NCBI GenBank assembly: GCA_021769295.1
Contig: JAETTD010000002.1
Location: 186,001 to 250,000, forward strand
Origin: Bacillota bacterium
Lineage (GTDB): Bacteria > Bacillota > Clostridia > Peptostreptococcales > Anaerovoracaceae
Direction of reading: 5' to 3'
DNA: 64,000 bases
The position numbers were made by a program, and so were the translations under genes. Below the pieces are notes generated by a model that worked only from the letters and a program-made list of their open reading frames with translations, was not told the origin of the DNA and searched no databases. Below, piece after piece: positions 1 to 8,972 of the stretch (position 1 is its first letter; each line of letters begins with the position of its first letter).

Positions 1-2069
1 CTCCAGTCGTATGCTGACATGAGCAGAATCGGCACGTCATCTCCCAGCTGCCTGCGCAGCTCCCGTGCTGTCTCAATGCCGTCCATATCCGGCAGTTTCC
101 AGTCTATCAATATTACATGATAATCCGTGTGTTCTCTGTGGTGCCGAGTAGCCATTTTTACGGCGTCTTCGCCGTCCAATACCCACTCTGCCCGTATACC
201 GATTGAGCGCAGGGAATCAACTGTGCTCTCACACAGCTGACGGTCATCGTCCACAACCAGCATTATCCAGTCAGGCAGAATCATATCCTCTACCTGTTCT
301 TCTGCTCGAAGCAAATCCAGAACCACCTGAAATTCCGTACCTGCACCTTGCTCACTTTTTACCGTAATCTCGCCCTCCATGGCATCTACGATATACTTGG
401 TAATTGCCATACCCAGGCCGGTGCCCTCAGTACGGTGGATGCGCTTGTTATCCTCCCGCGCAAAGGATTCAAAAATGTGCTGACGGAATTCTTCCGACAT
501 TCCGATACCGTTGTCTTTCACGCATATAAGGAGACGAACATAATCTTCTCCCTTAGGGGATGCTTCCTCGTGAAGAGATACTTCAATCGAACCGTTCTCC
601 GGCGTGAACTTAATGGCATTGGAGAGCAGGTTCAGCATCACCTGGTTGAGACGCACGCTGTCGCAATGCACGTTTTCAGATAATATGTTAAATATGGATA
701 TGTTAAATTTCTGATGTTTGGCCTTTACCTGAGGCTGCACGATGCTCACAATGCTTTCCATAATCTCCCGCAGAGATATAAGTTCCTCATTGAGGGTCAT
801 TTTGCCGCTCTCAATCTTTGACATATCCAGCACATCGTTAATGAGACCCAGCAAATGCCGGCTGGACATGGTGATTTTTTTCAGGCAGTTTCGCACCTGC
901 TGCGGGTCGTCCATGTGCGCCGTTGCAATGGCTGTCATGCCCACAATGGCATTCATAGGCGTACGGATGTCGTGGCTCATGTTGGACAGAAACTCTGGCT
1001 TGGATTTGCTGGCAATTTCAGCTTCCTTTCTGGCCTCTTCCGCCACATGCCTGGCCTCTTCCAATTCTTTTACCTGTGCCCGGTTTAATGCGAAGTACCG
1101 CAGGAATACGGCAAGCAGCGCAATCAATATGACTCCGCAGACCGTTGCAGAAACCGCAATGGAACGTGTACCAAGGCTCTCCACCGATTCGTTAAGCGCA
1201 CCGTAAGGCATAAGCGTTACCAGATACCACACGCTGTTTGGCAAACTGGATGCATACATGTGCTGCTGCACGCCATTTATCTGAACCATAGTGGAATAAT
1301 CATCGCCTGCCTGCATGGCAGCCTCGAACTCGGTAATATATTGTTCCGGAGTCTGACCGTTGCTTTCTTCATATACAGCCTGTACCCTGTCGAAATAGTT
1401 GTCACGCACAGCTGCGGAATTGCGCACCACAAATGTACCGTCTTTGCGTACAACAAATGAATAGACCAGGGAGTCTTCCTCCTCTAAGGATAAAATATTG
1501 GATAAATAGCTGATAGGCAGCTCACCTATCATGGCTACACAGTTTTCCATGCCGGGAATACTGAGCTTTACCGGTGCGCACATAAGCACCACCTGCTCGC
1601 CAGAGCCGTTGTAACCGACGGCAACACGGCCTTCACCGTTTTTCATCGTTTCCAGAAATGTTGCAGGTCCGGAATACTCAAGCGGATCTCCGTAAATAGT
1701 CTCAAGATTTCCTTTATCATCGCACCAGCTTACGGACTCGTAGTCACGGCTGTGTCCGTAGTATGTCATCCACCTGAAATATTCCTCCTTATCGCTTTCA
1801 CACATCGGAGGAATGTTTTCCGCAAACGTTGTCATCGGAGTCAGGCATTGGTCGCTGATAGCATCGAAATGCTTAGAAATACGGTTATTTATATTAGACA
1901 TGTATATATTGCCAAGCTGAGTGACAGCCTGCTCATTTTGATCGGTAAGATAAAATGACATGGCTGCAAAAGCTGCTATGCATACGACGCACACGCCGAC
2001 TAAACTTCCGATCAGAAAATGTTTAATTTTTCCTTTCATCACTTTATCTGCCCCTAAAAATTCACTCAT
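1..2069 (-). CDS. Hybrid sensor histidine kinase, membrane-bound (3' end outside window)
   Basis: Incomplete gene: reading runs off position 1 in the receiver domain. Visible order: short cytoplasmic tail, membrane helix (about residues 15-40), a large extracellular sensor region (40-295, size typical of Cache-type domains), second helix (about 297-322), coiled linker, HisKA with MSHDIRTPMNA (phosphorylated His about residue 366), HATPase_c with N box and GTGLGMAI, then a receiver with DDD start and IDWKLPDMDG (Asp near 656). The ATG at 2069 has AGGAG 7 nt upstream and overlaps the stop of the preceding kinase by 4 nt (ATGA), so the two are translated together. The signal sensed is unknown. 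No separate response regulator is seen here, so the output partner may lie beyond the left edge. Confidence 0.9.
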   Translation of the reverse strand, partial: MSEFLGADKVMKGKIKHFLIGSLVGVCVVCIAAFAAMSFYLTDQNEQAVTQLGNIYMSNINNRISKHFDAISDQCLTPMTTFAENIPPMCESDKEEYFRWMTYYGHSRDYESVSWCDDKGNLETIYGDPLEYSGPATFLETMKNGEGRVAVGYNGSGEQVVLMCAPVKLSIPGMENCVAMIGELPISYLSNILSLEEEDSLVYSFVVRKDGTFVVRNSAAVRDNYFDRVQAVYEESNGQTPEQYITEFEAAMQAGDDYSTMVQINGVQQHMYASSLPNSVWYLVTLMPYGALNESVESLGTRSIAVSATVCGVILIALLAVFLRYFALNRAQVKELEEARHVAEEARKEAEIASKSKPEFLSNMSHDIRTPMNAIVGMTAIATAHMDDPQQVRNCLKKITMSSRHLLGLINDVLDMSKIESGKMTLNEELISLREIMESIVSIVQPQVKAKHQKFNISIFNILSENVHCDSVRLNQVMLNLLSNAIKFTPENGSIEVSLHEEASPKGEDYVRLLICVKDNGIGMSEEFRQHIFESFAREDNKRIHRTEGTGLGMAITKYIVDAMEGEITVKSEQGAGTEFQVVLDLLRAEEQVEDMILPDWIMLVVDDDRQLCESTVDSLRSIGIRAEWVLDGEDAVKMATRHHREHTDYHVILIDWKLPDMDGIETARELRRQLGDDVPILLMSAYDW

Positions 2070-4744
2070 TTCAATGCTCCTTTCAAAACTGCCATTAGAT
2101 TTGCAATGTTGATAGGTTTCGCAATATGGCCGTTCAAGCCGGCATCAAGCGTTTTTTGCCGGTCCTCTTCAAAAGCGTTGGCCGTCATCGCATAAATCGG
2201 AATGTTGGCTTTCGCTTTATCCTCCAATGCGCGTATGCGGCGTGTTGCTTCGTAACCGTCCATTTTCGGCATCTGTATATCCATAAGGATTATATCATAG
2301 TGGTCCGCATCTGCCGTTTCTATCTTCTCAACAGCCACGGTTCCGTCTTCTGCCAGTTCCACCGAGAAGCCCTGTTCTTCCAAAATGGTCGCTGCAATCT
2401 CTTGGTTAAGCTCGTTATCTTCCACAAGGAGAATTTTTTTGCCTATAAAGGCCTCATCCTGAATCTCGGCCGGCCTTCCTTCTGTTTTCTCCTCTTCGAT
2501 AGGTCTTAAAAGCGCCTCCCGAAGTTCCGACATGAACAGCGGCTTTGAGCAAAAGGCTGTAACTCCTGCGGCCAGCGCCTCTTCTTCTATATCGGTCCAG
2601 TCATAGGCGGTCATGATGATAATAGGTTTGCTGTCGCCTATTATCGCCCTTATACGCCGTACGGTTTCGATTCCGTTCATGTCCGGCATTATCCAGTCTA
2701 TTATATAGGCGCTGAATTCATCGTTGTTTTCAATGGCCAGCTGCGTACGGATTATAGCTTCCTTTCCGGAGGTTGTCCACTCTGCTCGCATGCCTATTTT
2801 TCCAAGCATCCGTGTAACGCTTGCACATGTGTTGAAATCGTCGTCTGCGACAAGGGCGTGCAGCCCGGCAAGCTCCGGTATGTAATCACAGCGTGCGGAA
2901 TTTTCGCTGATTCTAAACTGCAGGCAGACCGTAAACTCCGTTCCTTTGCCAATCTCGCTTTCCACGGAAATGGTTCCGCCCATCATGTCGACTATGTTTT
3001 TGGTAATGGCCATACCAAGACCGGTGCCCTGAATACCGCTGACGGTGGAGCTTTGCTCGCGGGTAAAGGCTTCAAAGATATGCTCCTGAAATTCACTGCT
3101 CATGCCTATTCCGGAATCTTTTACCCGGAACATATAGCTGGCATAACCTTTAGGCGCATCATCCTTTTCAATTACCCGAATGCTGAGCATACCGCCCGGC
3201 TTTGTAAACTTCACTGCGTTGCTGACTAAATTCAGCAAAATCTGGTTCAGCCTCAGCTTGTCGCATATAACGTCCTCATGAACCACATCTACAGTATCTA
3301 TGTAGAGTTCAAGCTGCTTTGCATGCACATTTGCCTGAATTATGGTTTTCAAATCGTGGAGTACATCCGGCAAATGGGTCTCCCTTTCTTCTATCTTAAC
3401 CTTGCCGCTTTCAATCCGGCTCATGTCCAGAACATCATTTATAAGGGAAAGCAGATGTTCGCTGGAGACTGATATCTTTCTCAGATAATCCTCTACCTGC
3501 TTTTTATTGTCAATGTGCGCTGCCGCAAGGGCCGTAAAACCTATTATGGCATTCATCGGAGTCCTTATGTCGTGGGACATGTTGTTCAAGAATGTGGTCT
3601 TGGTCTTATTTGCATGTTCTGCTGCTGCCAGTGCGTCCTGAAGAACCTTTCTCCTTGCTTCCTCTGCTTTGACTTCCGCATCGGCATTGCGAATACCCAT
3701 TATGAAATGACTGCTGCCTCTGCCTGACTTTACGAACTTTACCTGATAATTATGGGGTTTGTCATCAAGCGTAGCCCTGAAAGGCACCACCAGCGCATTT
3801 GCTTCTTTCATGGCATGTTCGATTGCTGCTGCAGATACCTTTTCTTTAACCGCTTCCCGATCCTCCGGATGTATATACTTTTCTATAACCCATGCCCAGG
3901 TCTCATCATAGGCATGAGTTTTTCTGCGGTCATCATCTATCATTTCTCCGCGCGATTTGAAAGCGCTGGATGTGTTTTCTTCTAAATTGACTTCTGTGAT
4001 TTCCGTATAATCGCGGCTGAGCGCTTCTACGATGTCCATCTTCTCCAGTTTTATTTTCGTTTCTTTCTCTTCGGAAACATCCATAAAGCTGACTGCTGCA
4101 TGGTCGTCGTCGAGACCGCGATTTACCTCAAAGCGCAGCCACCGCATCCCCTTTGGGGAAATCTCCCGAACCACCACAAAATACCGGATTTCTTTTTTCA
4201 GCCGCCTCTGCATTGTCTCAATGCGGCTGGCCTGAAAAAGTTTTTCTTTGTCTTCCTCGTGGATAAAGTTGTGAATATAGTCGTCAAACTGTTTCCATTG
4301 GTTGTCCTTATTATACCGCTCGTCAAAAAAGCTTTCGCGGTTAAACACCGAATAGGTGCCTGATGAAAACTCCACATAATAGGTGGACACAAACACGTGG
4401 CTGTAAGCATCAAAGAATCCTATGGAGCGTTCTATCTGTTTTTTCATGTGCTCATTCTCCGCACCAACCTTATGGCGGGTCACGCAGAATTTGCCTCCGG
4501 TCAGCTGGCAAAAAGCTGCCTCAACAAATCCGTTGTAAATGGAATCATAATACACTGCGGAGGGGCTGTCCGAACAGTCCGCGATGGGACAATGGGCACA
4601 CGGCACGTCCCGGTTCATTATTGCTTTGTAACATAAATCGCCTACCTTGATTCCCGGATGAAGATCTTCCACAGCCTTGTCAAATTCCACAAGGCGAAAA
4701 TTCCGGTCTATTATATAGATGTTGTTCTCATAATTTATATTCAT
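2066..4744 (-). CDS. Hybrid sensor histidine kinase with Cys-rich PAS N-terminus and two receiver domains
   Basis: About 892 residues, no evident membrane helix, so probably cytoplasmic. N-terminal PAS-like segment carries a CxxC cluster (Cys38, 49, 52, 57) that could bind metal or sense redox; one or two further PAS-like regions follow (about 120-360). HisKA has MSHDIRTPMNA with His391, then HATPase_c (GTGLGMAI), receiver 1 (phospho-acceptor Asp683, MTAYDW, SKP) and receiver 2 (Asp822 in MDIQMPKMDG, MTANA, KP). Both receivers keep the acidic pocket, Asp, Thr and Lys. A longer frame begins at a TTG (4759), but ATG 4744 has GGGAG 8 nt upstream and is preferred. The gene follows the tRNA-Cys terminator and is coupled to the next kinase by ATGA. 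Confidence 0.92.
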   Translation of the reverse strand: MNINYENNIYIIDRNFRLVEFDKAVEDLHPGIKVGDLCYKAIMNRDVPCAHCPIADCSDSPSAVYYDSIYNGFVEAAFCQLTGGKFCVTRHKVGAENEHMKKQIERSIGFFDAYSHVFVSTYYVEFSSGTYSVFNRESFFDERYNKDNQWKQFDDYIHNFIHEEDKEKLFQASRIETMQRRLKKEIRYFVVVREISPKGMRWLRFEVNRGLDDDHAAVSFMDVSEEKETKIKLEKMDIVEALSRDYTEITEVNLEENTSSAFKSRGEMIDDDRRKTHAYDETWAWVIEKYIHPEDREAVKEKVSAAAIEHAMKEANALVVPFRATLDDKPHNYQVKFVKSGRGSSHFIMGIRNADAEVKAEEARRKVLQDALAAAEHANKTKTTFLNNMSHDIRTPMNAIIGFTALAAAHIDNKKQVEDYLRKISVSSEHLLSLINDVLDMSRIESGKVKIEERETHLPDVLHDLKTIIQANVHAKQLELYIDTVDVVHEDVICDKLRLNQILLNLVSNAVKFTKPGGMLSIRVIEKDDAPKGYASYMFRVKDSGIGMSSEFQEHIFEAFTREQSSTVSGIQGTGLGMAITKNIVDMMGGTISVESEIGKGTEFTVCLQFRISENSARCDYIPELAGLHALVADDDFNTCASVTRMLGKIGMRAEWTTSGKEAIIRTQLAIENNDEFSAYIIDWIMPDMNGIETVRRIRAIIGDSKPIIIMTAYDWTDIEEEALAAGVTAFCSKPLFMSELREALLRPIEEEKTEGRPAEIQDEAFIGKKILLVEDNELNQEIAATILEEQGFSVELAEDGTVAVEKIETADADHYDIILMDIQMPKMDGYEATRRIRALEDKAKANIPIYAMTANAFEEDRQKTLDAGLNGHIAKPINIANLMAVLKGALK

Positions 4745-4861
4745 TGGCCAATCTCCCAACTTTTTTCAGAGGGCATGCCTCCATAAATCCACATTCATTA
4801 TAAACTTTACATGCTGCAATGTCAAAACCTTTGGCGACAATCCAACAGGTCTCATTGCAAA

Positions 4862-4898
4862 AGAAAAAGAAGTCAAAGTATATTCTACCTTGACTTCT
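4862..4898 (-). terminator. Rho-independent terminator of the tRNA operon
   Basis: Inverted repeat AGAAGTCAA (4868-4876) with TTGACTTCT (4890-4898), extended by a further GTA/TAC pairing. Read on minus it is followed by TTTTTCTTTT. It separates tRNA-Cys from the kinase genes. Confidence 0.85.
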
Positions 4899-4921
4899 CT
4901 GATTGGGATTTCCCCAAAATT

Positions 4922-4996
<75 letters not shown>

Positions 4997-5017
4997 GCAA
5001 CCCTTTCGGGTTAAAAT

Positions 5018-5092
5018 TGGCTAGGGTAGCAGGATTCGAACCTGCGGATGACGGAATCAGAATCCGTTGCCTTACCACTTGGCGATACCCCA
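5018..5092 (-). tRNA. tRNA-Gln(CTG)
   Basis: Acceptor begins with U (TGGGGTA) like bacterial tRNA-Gln, anticodon loop TTCTGAT giving CTG, T-loop TTCGAAT, discriminator G and encoded CCA. Acceptor contains one G-U pair. It reads CAG only; a TTG isoacceptor is not in this window. Confidence 0.95.
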
Positions 5093-5102
5093 ACGATTTG
5101 TA

Positions 5103-5179
5103 TGGGGTGGGTAGTGGGATTCGAACCCACGTATACAGGAGCCACAACCCTGGGTCTTAACCACTTGACGATACCCACC
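5103..5179 (-). tRNA. tRNA-His(GTG)
   Basis: Anticodon loop TTGTGGC gives GTG. The extra 5' G(-1) opposite C73, the hallmark of tRNA-His, is encoded (5179). Encoded CCA. Confidence 0.96.
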
Positions 5180-5227
5180 ATATTTGTCATTAGTTATTAT
5201 GCTCTTTCCTGCTCTTTTTATTAAAGT

Positions 5228-5304
5228 TGGCGACCTGGAACGGGCTCGAACCGTCGACCTCCAGCGTGACAGGCTGGCATTCTAACCAACTGAACTACCA
5301 GGCC
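5228..5304 (-). tRNA. tRNA-Asp(GTC)
   Basis: 77 nt, anticodon loop CTGTCAC gives GTC; acceptor GGCCTGG pairs with CCAGGTC (one G-U); discriminator G and encoded CCA. Confidence 0.96.
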
Positions 5305-5309
5305 GCAAA

Positions 5310-5385
5310 TGGTGGGAGTTACAGGGCTCGAACCTGTGACCCCCTGCTTGTAAGGCAGATGCTCTCCCAGCTGAGCTAAACTCCC
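5310..5385 (-). tRNA. tRNA-Val(TAC)
   Basis: 76 nt, acceptor GGGAGTT, anticodon loop CTTACAA gives TAC, T-loop TTCGAGC, discriminator A and encoded CCA. Four nt separate it from tRNA-Asp, so both come from one precursor. Confidence 0.96.
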
Positions 5386-5405
5386 GTGCAAACTTTAATA
5401 AAAAA

Positions 5406-5482
5406 TGGTAGCGGCGAGTGGAGTCGAACCACCGACCTTCCGGGTATGAACCGGACGCTCTAGCCAACTAAGCTACACCGCC
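5406..5482 (-). tRNA. tRNA-Met(CAT), elongator type
   Basis: Anticodon loop TTCATAC gives CAT. Acceptor GGCGGTG pairs with CGCCGCT including a G1-U72 end pair. Lacks the three G-C pairs of initiator tRNA; the TAC 3' part of the loop does not exclude a lysidine-modified tRNA-Ile2, but the body fits elongator Met. First gene of the cluster. Confidence 0.88.
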
Positions 5483-5513
5483 ACACTTGTGACTTAAAAT
5501 CACTGCAAGAGTT

Positions 5514-5542
5514 ATATTACCAAAATGTTGGAAGAATGTCAA
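5514..5542 (-). promoter_or_regulatory. Promoter of tRNA operon
   Basis: Perfect -35 TTGACA (5537-5542), 17 bp spacer, -10 TAATAT (5514-5519) on minus, about 30 bp before tRNA-Met. Confidence 0.85.
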
Positions 5543-5553
5543 CACATTTTTAT

Positions 5554-6372
5554 TTATTTTTTTAACGTTCCTTCTTTCATTTTCAATTCCGCCTCTGCCA
5601 GGTTTTCGGATACGACTTGCCATGCGTCATTTTGCCCGAATTCGTTTTCTATTTCTTTCATGGCTTCCTTACACAAAGCGGCGCATTTTTGATAATCGCC
5701 TTCGCTGAAATAGATATTTGCAAGGGCAGATATGGCTGCCGCATATCTTCCTTCACTTCTTAAATACGTCTGGTCTTTATATATATTTATGGCCTTTATA
5801 AGCGTAACCTTTGCTTCCTCCAAAAGGCCCTGAGCCCAGTACAGATTTGCCAGATTTGTATACGATGCTGCCTGCTCTCCTTCGCTGTCGGGTATCGCCT
5901 TCAGCAGAAAAAGCGCCTTATTGAGGTATTCTCCCGAATCTTCCAGTTCGCCCTTCTCCTGAGCTATCCAGCTCAAATTATTATACAGAGCAGCCATTCT
6001 GTAATCGTTACTCATGCCTAAATTCGACAGCACTGATACCGCTTTTCCAAACATCTCCGAGGCCTCGTCATACTTTCCCCAGTTGCCGAGGCAGGTACCG
6101 TAGTTTATCAGAGTGGTTCCATGGCTTTCGCTTCCCTCAGCACCGAGTTCAGATATTAAAAAAAGTGCTTTTTTATAGTACTTTTCCGCATCTTCGTACT
6201 TGGAAAAATCTCTGCACAGGCTTCCCGCCTCATTATATATGGCAATCAATGATTTCTTATCGTCTGCTTTTTCTGCTTCTTCCATAGATTTCTGAACAAA
6301 TATTATGGCTTTTTCACTCATACCTTTGCCTATAAGTTCATCCAAATCATAGAAAAATTTGTTTAAATCCAT
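5554..6372 (-). CDS. Tetratricopeptide repeat protein
   Basis: 272 residues built almost wholly from helical TPR units: examples are the stretches near residues 45-80 (YNEAG...YEDAEKYYKKAL), 88-120 (INYGTCLGNWGKYDEASEMF), 128-160 and 170-200 (YTNLANLYWAQGLLEEAKV). No signal peptide or enzymatic motif, so a cytoplasmic protein-protein scaffold is the only supportable role. GGAG lies 10 nt before the ATG. It stands alone between the tRNA promoter and the divergent nhaC gene. Partner unknown. Confidence 0.85.
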   Translation of the reverse strand: MDLNKFFYDLDELIGKGMSEKAIIFVQKSMEEAEKADDKKSLIAIYNEAGSLCRDFSKYEDAEKYYKKALFLISELGAEGSESHGTTLINYGTCLGNWGKYDEASEMFGKAVSVLSNLGMSNDYRMAALYNNLSWIAQEKGELEDSGEYLNKALFLLKAIPDSEGEQAASYTNLANLYWAQGLLEEAKVTLIKAINIYKDQTYLRSEGRYAAAISALANIYFSEGDYQKCAALCKEAMKEIENEFGQNDAWQVVSENLAEAELKMKEGTLKK

Positions 6373-6404
6373 ATCCGTCTAACTCCAATCTTATTTATAA
6401 CGCT

Positions 6405-6433
6405 ATTATACATCTTTTTCTGATTTTTTTAAA
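6405..6433 (-). promoter_or_regulatory. Possible promoter of TPR gene
   Basis: TATAAT (6405-6410) on minus with a weak -35 TTTAAA (6428-6433) at 17 bp spacing; about 32 bp upstream of the TPR start codon. Confidence 0.5.
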
Positions 6434-6482
6434 CCCTAAACCTTTATACTCGTGAAATGTATTGTAAAACCTTAAAAACCTA

Positions 6483-6510
6483 TTGAAATTGCAAAGATTT
6501 TTGTTATAAT
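6483..6510 (+). promoter_or_regulatory. Promoter of nhaC
   Basis: TTGAAA (6483-6488), 16 bp spacer, consensus TATAAT (6505-6510), 52 bp before the start codon. Confidence 0.75.
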
Positions 6511-6562
6511 TGTCCTTGCTGATTTAGTGAAATTTTGTCACTTTTGAAAGGAGAGATGATAA

Positions 6563-8074
6563 TTGTTCAAAATATTTGCCAGAGAGAAAACCGGCTTTAA
6601 CGGAAGACGAACTCTTTTAATCATTGCAGTAGTCATTGGCGTAACGATTTTTTTAACAAATACACTGCCTGACAACGTTTCGGATTTCGGTATGTTCTCG
6701 CTGGCTCCGGCAATTTTTTTGATAATATACATATTTGCAACCCAAAGAATCCTTGAGGCTTTAATATTAGCTTCACTTATCGGTTTCATCATGGTTTCAC
6801 GGCCGGCTTCTTCAGGCCACGGTTCTTGGTTTAACAATACCTTCGCCAACTTCAGCGAAGGACTTTTAAGCGTAATGATGAATGAAGACATCGCTTGGCT
6901 CATAATTGTTTGCGGTCTAATGGGAAGTATAATCGCCTTAATTGAAAAATCCGGCGGTTCTTATGCTTTCGGCGAATGGATTGCCACCAAGGCGAAAACA
7001 GAGAAATCTTCTCTGATGTGGACGTGGGTTCTCGGAGTTGTAATATTCATAGATGACTATCTTAATTCCCTTACCGTAGGTTCATGTATGACAACACTGA
7101 CGGACAAGCATAAAATTCCCAGAGAATTTCTTGCTTATGTGGTGGACTCGACTGCCGCACCTTTTTGCGTCATAATTCCCATCTCCACTTGGGCAGTCTT
7201 CTGTTCAAGAATCCTTGAAAGCAACGGATGGGCGCCCGCAGGTGAAGGGCTTTTGTATTTTATAAAGACCATTCCGTATAACTTTTACGGAATCATAGCT
7301 GCCATAATGGTTCCTCTCGTAATCATCGGAATTATACCTGTATTCGGCCCCATGAAAAACGCTTTTCATAGGGTAGCTCAAGGCGGTCCGCTTGCGCCTG
7401 AGGGCAGTGAAAAGATAGATATAAGAGCAGGTAAAAACAATATCGTGCCCACTAATCCAAAGATGTCCAACCTGTTCATACCGATAGCCGTACTGATTGC
7501 ATCCACCATAGTCTTTAACTTTAATATGCAAATGGGTGTCCTCTCGACTTTGGCATTTATGTTTGTCTCTTATATGTGGCAAGGCGTTATGACTGCCGAA
7601 GAATTTACGGATGTGGCCCTGGAAGGCCTTAAAAACATGATGATGCCCCTGCTCTTAATGATTCTTGCATTTTTATTTGCAGAGGTAAACGAACAGATTC
7701 ATTTTACTTATTTTGTAATTACGTCAGCTACAAAGATTATGACGCCGCAGTTTATGCCTCTCGTGATTTTTCTGGCGCTTGCTGTCACCGAATTCATCAC
7801 GGGCACTAACTGGGGAATGTATATAATTGCCCTACCTATAGTCATTCCTTTGGCAGAAGCACTGAATGCAGACATAACCTTGGCTGTTTCAGCCGTACTT
7901 AGCGCAGGCGTATTCGGCTCACATATATGCTTCTATTCCGATGCTACGGTCATAACCTCATCGGCAACAGGATGCAACAATTTCGACCATGCCCTTACCC
8001 AAGCGCCTTTCGGTCTTCTGGCTGCTGCAGCTTCAGCACTATGTTTTTTAATTGCGGGCTTTATTGTAAATTAG
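6563..8074 (+). CDS. nhaC: Na+/H+ antiporter, NhaC family
   Basis: 503-residue polytopic membrane protein with roughly 11-12 hydrophobic helices. The signature region FIDDYLNSLTVGS followed by DSTAAPFC and PISTWAVF matches the conserved core of the NhaC ion-transporter superfamily; the acidic DD pair sits within a membrane helix and is expected to carry ions. Exchanges Na+ for H+ or, in some relatives, swaps amino or organic acids, so the substrate is inferred. Start is a TTG with AGGAGAG 7 nt upstream; the nearby ATG (6556) is out of frame. Monocistronic, ending before a strong bidirectional terminator shared with sfsA. Confidence 0.85.
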   Translation: MFKIFAREKTGFNGRRTLLIIAVVIGVTIFLTNTLPDNVSDFGMFSLAPAIFLIIYIFATQRILEALILASLIGFIMVSRPASSGHGSWFNNTFANFSEGLLSVMMNEDIAWLIIVCGLMGSIIALIEKSGGSYAFGEWIATKAKTEKSSLMWTWVLGVVIFIDDYLNSLTVGSCMTTLTDKHKIPREFLAYVVDSTAAPFCVIIPISTWAVFCSRILESNGWAPAGEGLLYFIKTIPYNFYGIIAAIMVPLVIIGIIPVFGPMKNAFHRVAQGGPLAPEGSEKIDIRAGKNNIVPTNPKMSNLFIPIAVLIASTIVFNFNMQMGVLSTLAFMFVSYMWQGVMTAEEFTDVALEGLKNMMMPLLLMILAFLFAEVNEQIHFTYFVITSATKIMTPQFMPLVIFLALAVTEFITGTNWGMYIIALPIVIPLAEALNADITLAVSAVLSAGVFGSHICFYSDATVITSSATGCNNFDHALTQAPFGLLAAAASALCFLIAGFIVN

Positions 8075-8129
8075 CTTAAACTTTATCCGAAGCGGACAAT
8101 CTCGACTTAAATATATATCAATTCGGCGG

Positions 8130-8180
8130 GGTAAAATTTTTTGCCTCATGGCAGGCAAAAAATTTTACCTGCTCGTTTTT
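8130..8180. terminator. Bidirectional terminator between nhaC and sfsA
   Basis: Perfect 17-bp inverted repeat, 8130-8146 with 8153-8169, 6-nt loop, followed on plus by CGTTTTTATAT. AT-rich flanks (TTAAATATATAT / ATATATTTAA) also pair. Lies between convergent genes. Confidence 0.88.
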
Positions 8181-8883
8181 ATATATTTAAGGTTCGAATC
8201 TCTTCGCCCAGCAAAATAAAATCTTCTCCTACCATGCAATCATATGCAAGCACATTGGCTCCATTGCGTGCCGCCTCTCTCAATGCATCTCCAAAAGCCT
8301 TATGCCCCTCATCGTTGGGCTCAAAAGACAGAACTCCCTTCATTTGAATCACAAATATTATAAAAGCCTTTTTCCCCTCTGCAACTGCATGCTGCAGCTC
8401 ATGAAGGTGCTTTATTCCTCTTTCCGTAGGTGCATCAGGGAACATGGCTCTTCCGCAGGTTTCCAAGGTGACTCCCTTCACTTCAATATACCCTTCCCGG
8501 CCCCTGCAATCCTTTACATAAAAGTCAAGCCTTGATTCTCCGTAGACAGCTTCAGGCTTTATCATCACAAGGCTTTCCATTCCCCGCAAGACCAGATTTC
8601 CCGATTCCAGACTTTCTTTAATGATTTTATTGGGCGCCTGAGAATCCATATTGACCGTTATATTTCCCTTTTCTACTCCTATCAGAGAATATTTCAGCTT
8701 TCTGCTCCCCATTCTGCCCTCAAAATCTTCAAGATATACCGTGGCTCCGGGTACAAGCAGTTCTCTGCATCTTCCGGTGTTTTTTACATGGGCTGTGACC
8801 TTTTTACCACCCGTCTCAACGATTGCAACAAATCTGTTTGGCCTTTCTATAAACTTTCCTTTAATGATTTTTTCGTATTTCAT
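8179..8883 (-). CDS. sfsA: SfsA family DNA-binding / nuclease-like protein
   Basis: 234 residues, the usual family length. N-terminal OB-like part contains VTAHVKNTGRCRELLVPG, then the restriction-fold core with DFYV (Asp), IEVKGVTLE (E-x-K) and FPDAPTERG, the conserved active-site set of SfsA. Named for sugar fermentation stimulation in E. coli; biochemical role in Clostridia is not established, a nucleic acid function is inferred from fold and conserved acidic/Lys residues. ATG start with only a weak upstream Shine-Dalgarno. Divergent from lgt. Confidence 0.9.
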   Translation of the reverse strand: MKYEKIIKGKFIERPNRFVAIVETGGKKVTAHVKNTGRCRELLVPGATVYLEDFEGRMGSRKLKYSLIGVEKGNITVNMDSQAPNKIIKESLESGNLVLRGMESLVMIKPEAVYGESRLDFYVKDCRGREGYIEVKGVTLETCGRAMFPDAPTERGIKHLHELQHAVAEGKKAFIIFVIQMKGVLSFEPNDEGHKAFGDALREAARNGANVLAYDCMVGEDFILLGEEIRTLNI

Positions 8884-8905
8884 ATAAAAATACTATCAAA
8901 CTTTA

Positions 8906-8934
8906 ATGACAATTGGTAGTTTTTTTTGTATAAT
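8906..8934 (+). promoter_or_regulatory. Promoter of lgt-ychF
   Basis: ATGACA (8906-8911), 17 bp spacer, TATAAT (8929-8934), 38 bp before lgt. Confidence 0.75.
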
Positions 8935-8972
8935 AATAAGGTGTTTTAAATAAAAGAAAAGGAGAATTTAAT

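Noticed and set aside
742-1206. 154-codon plus frame
   Set aside because: Antisense to the kinase HisKA region, which has full family motifs.
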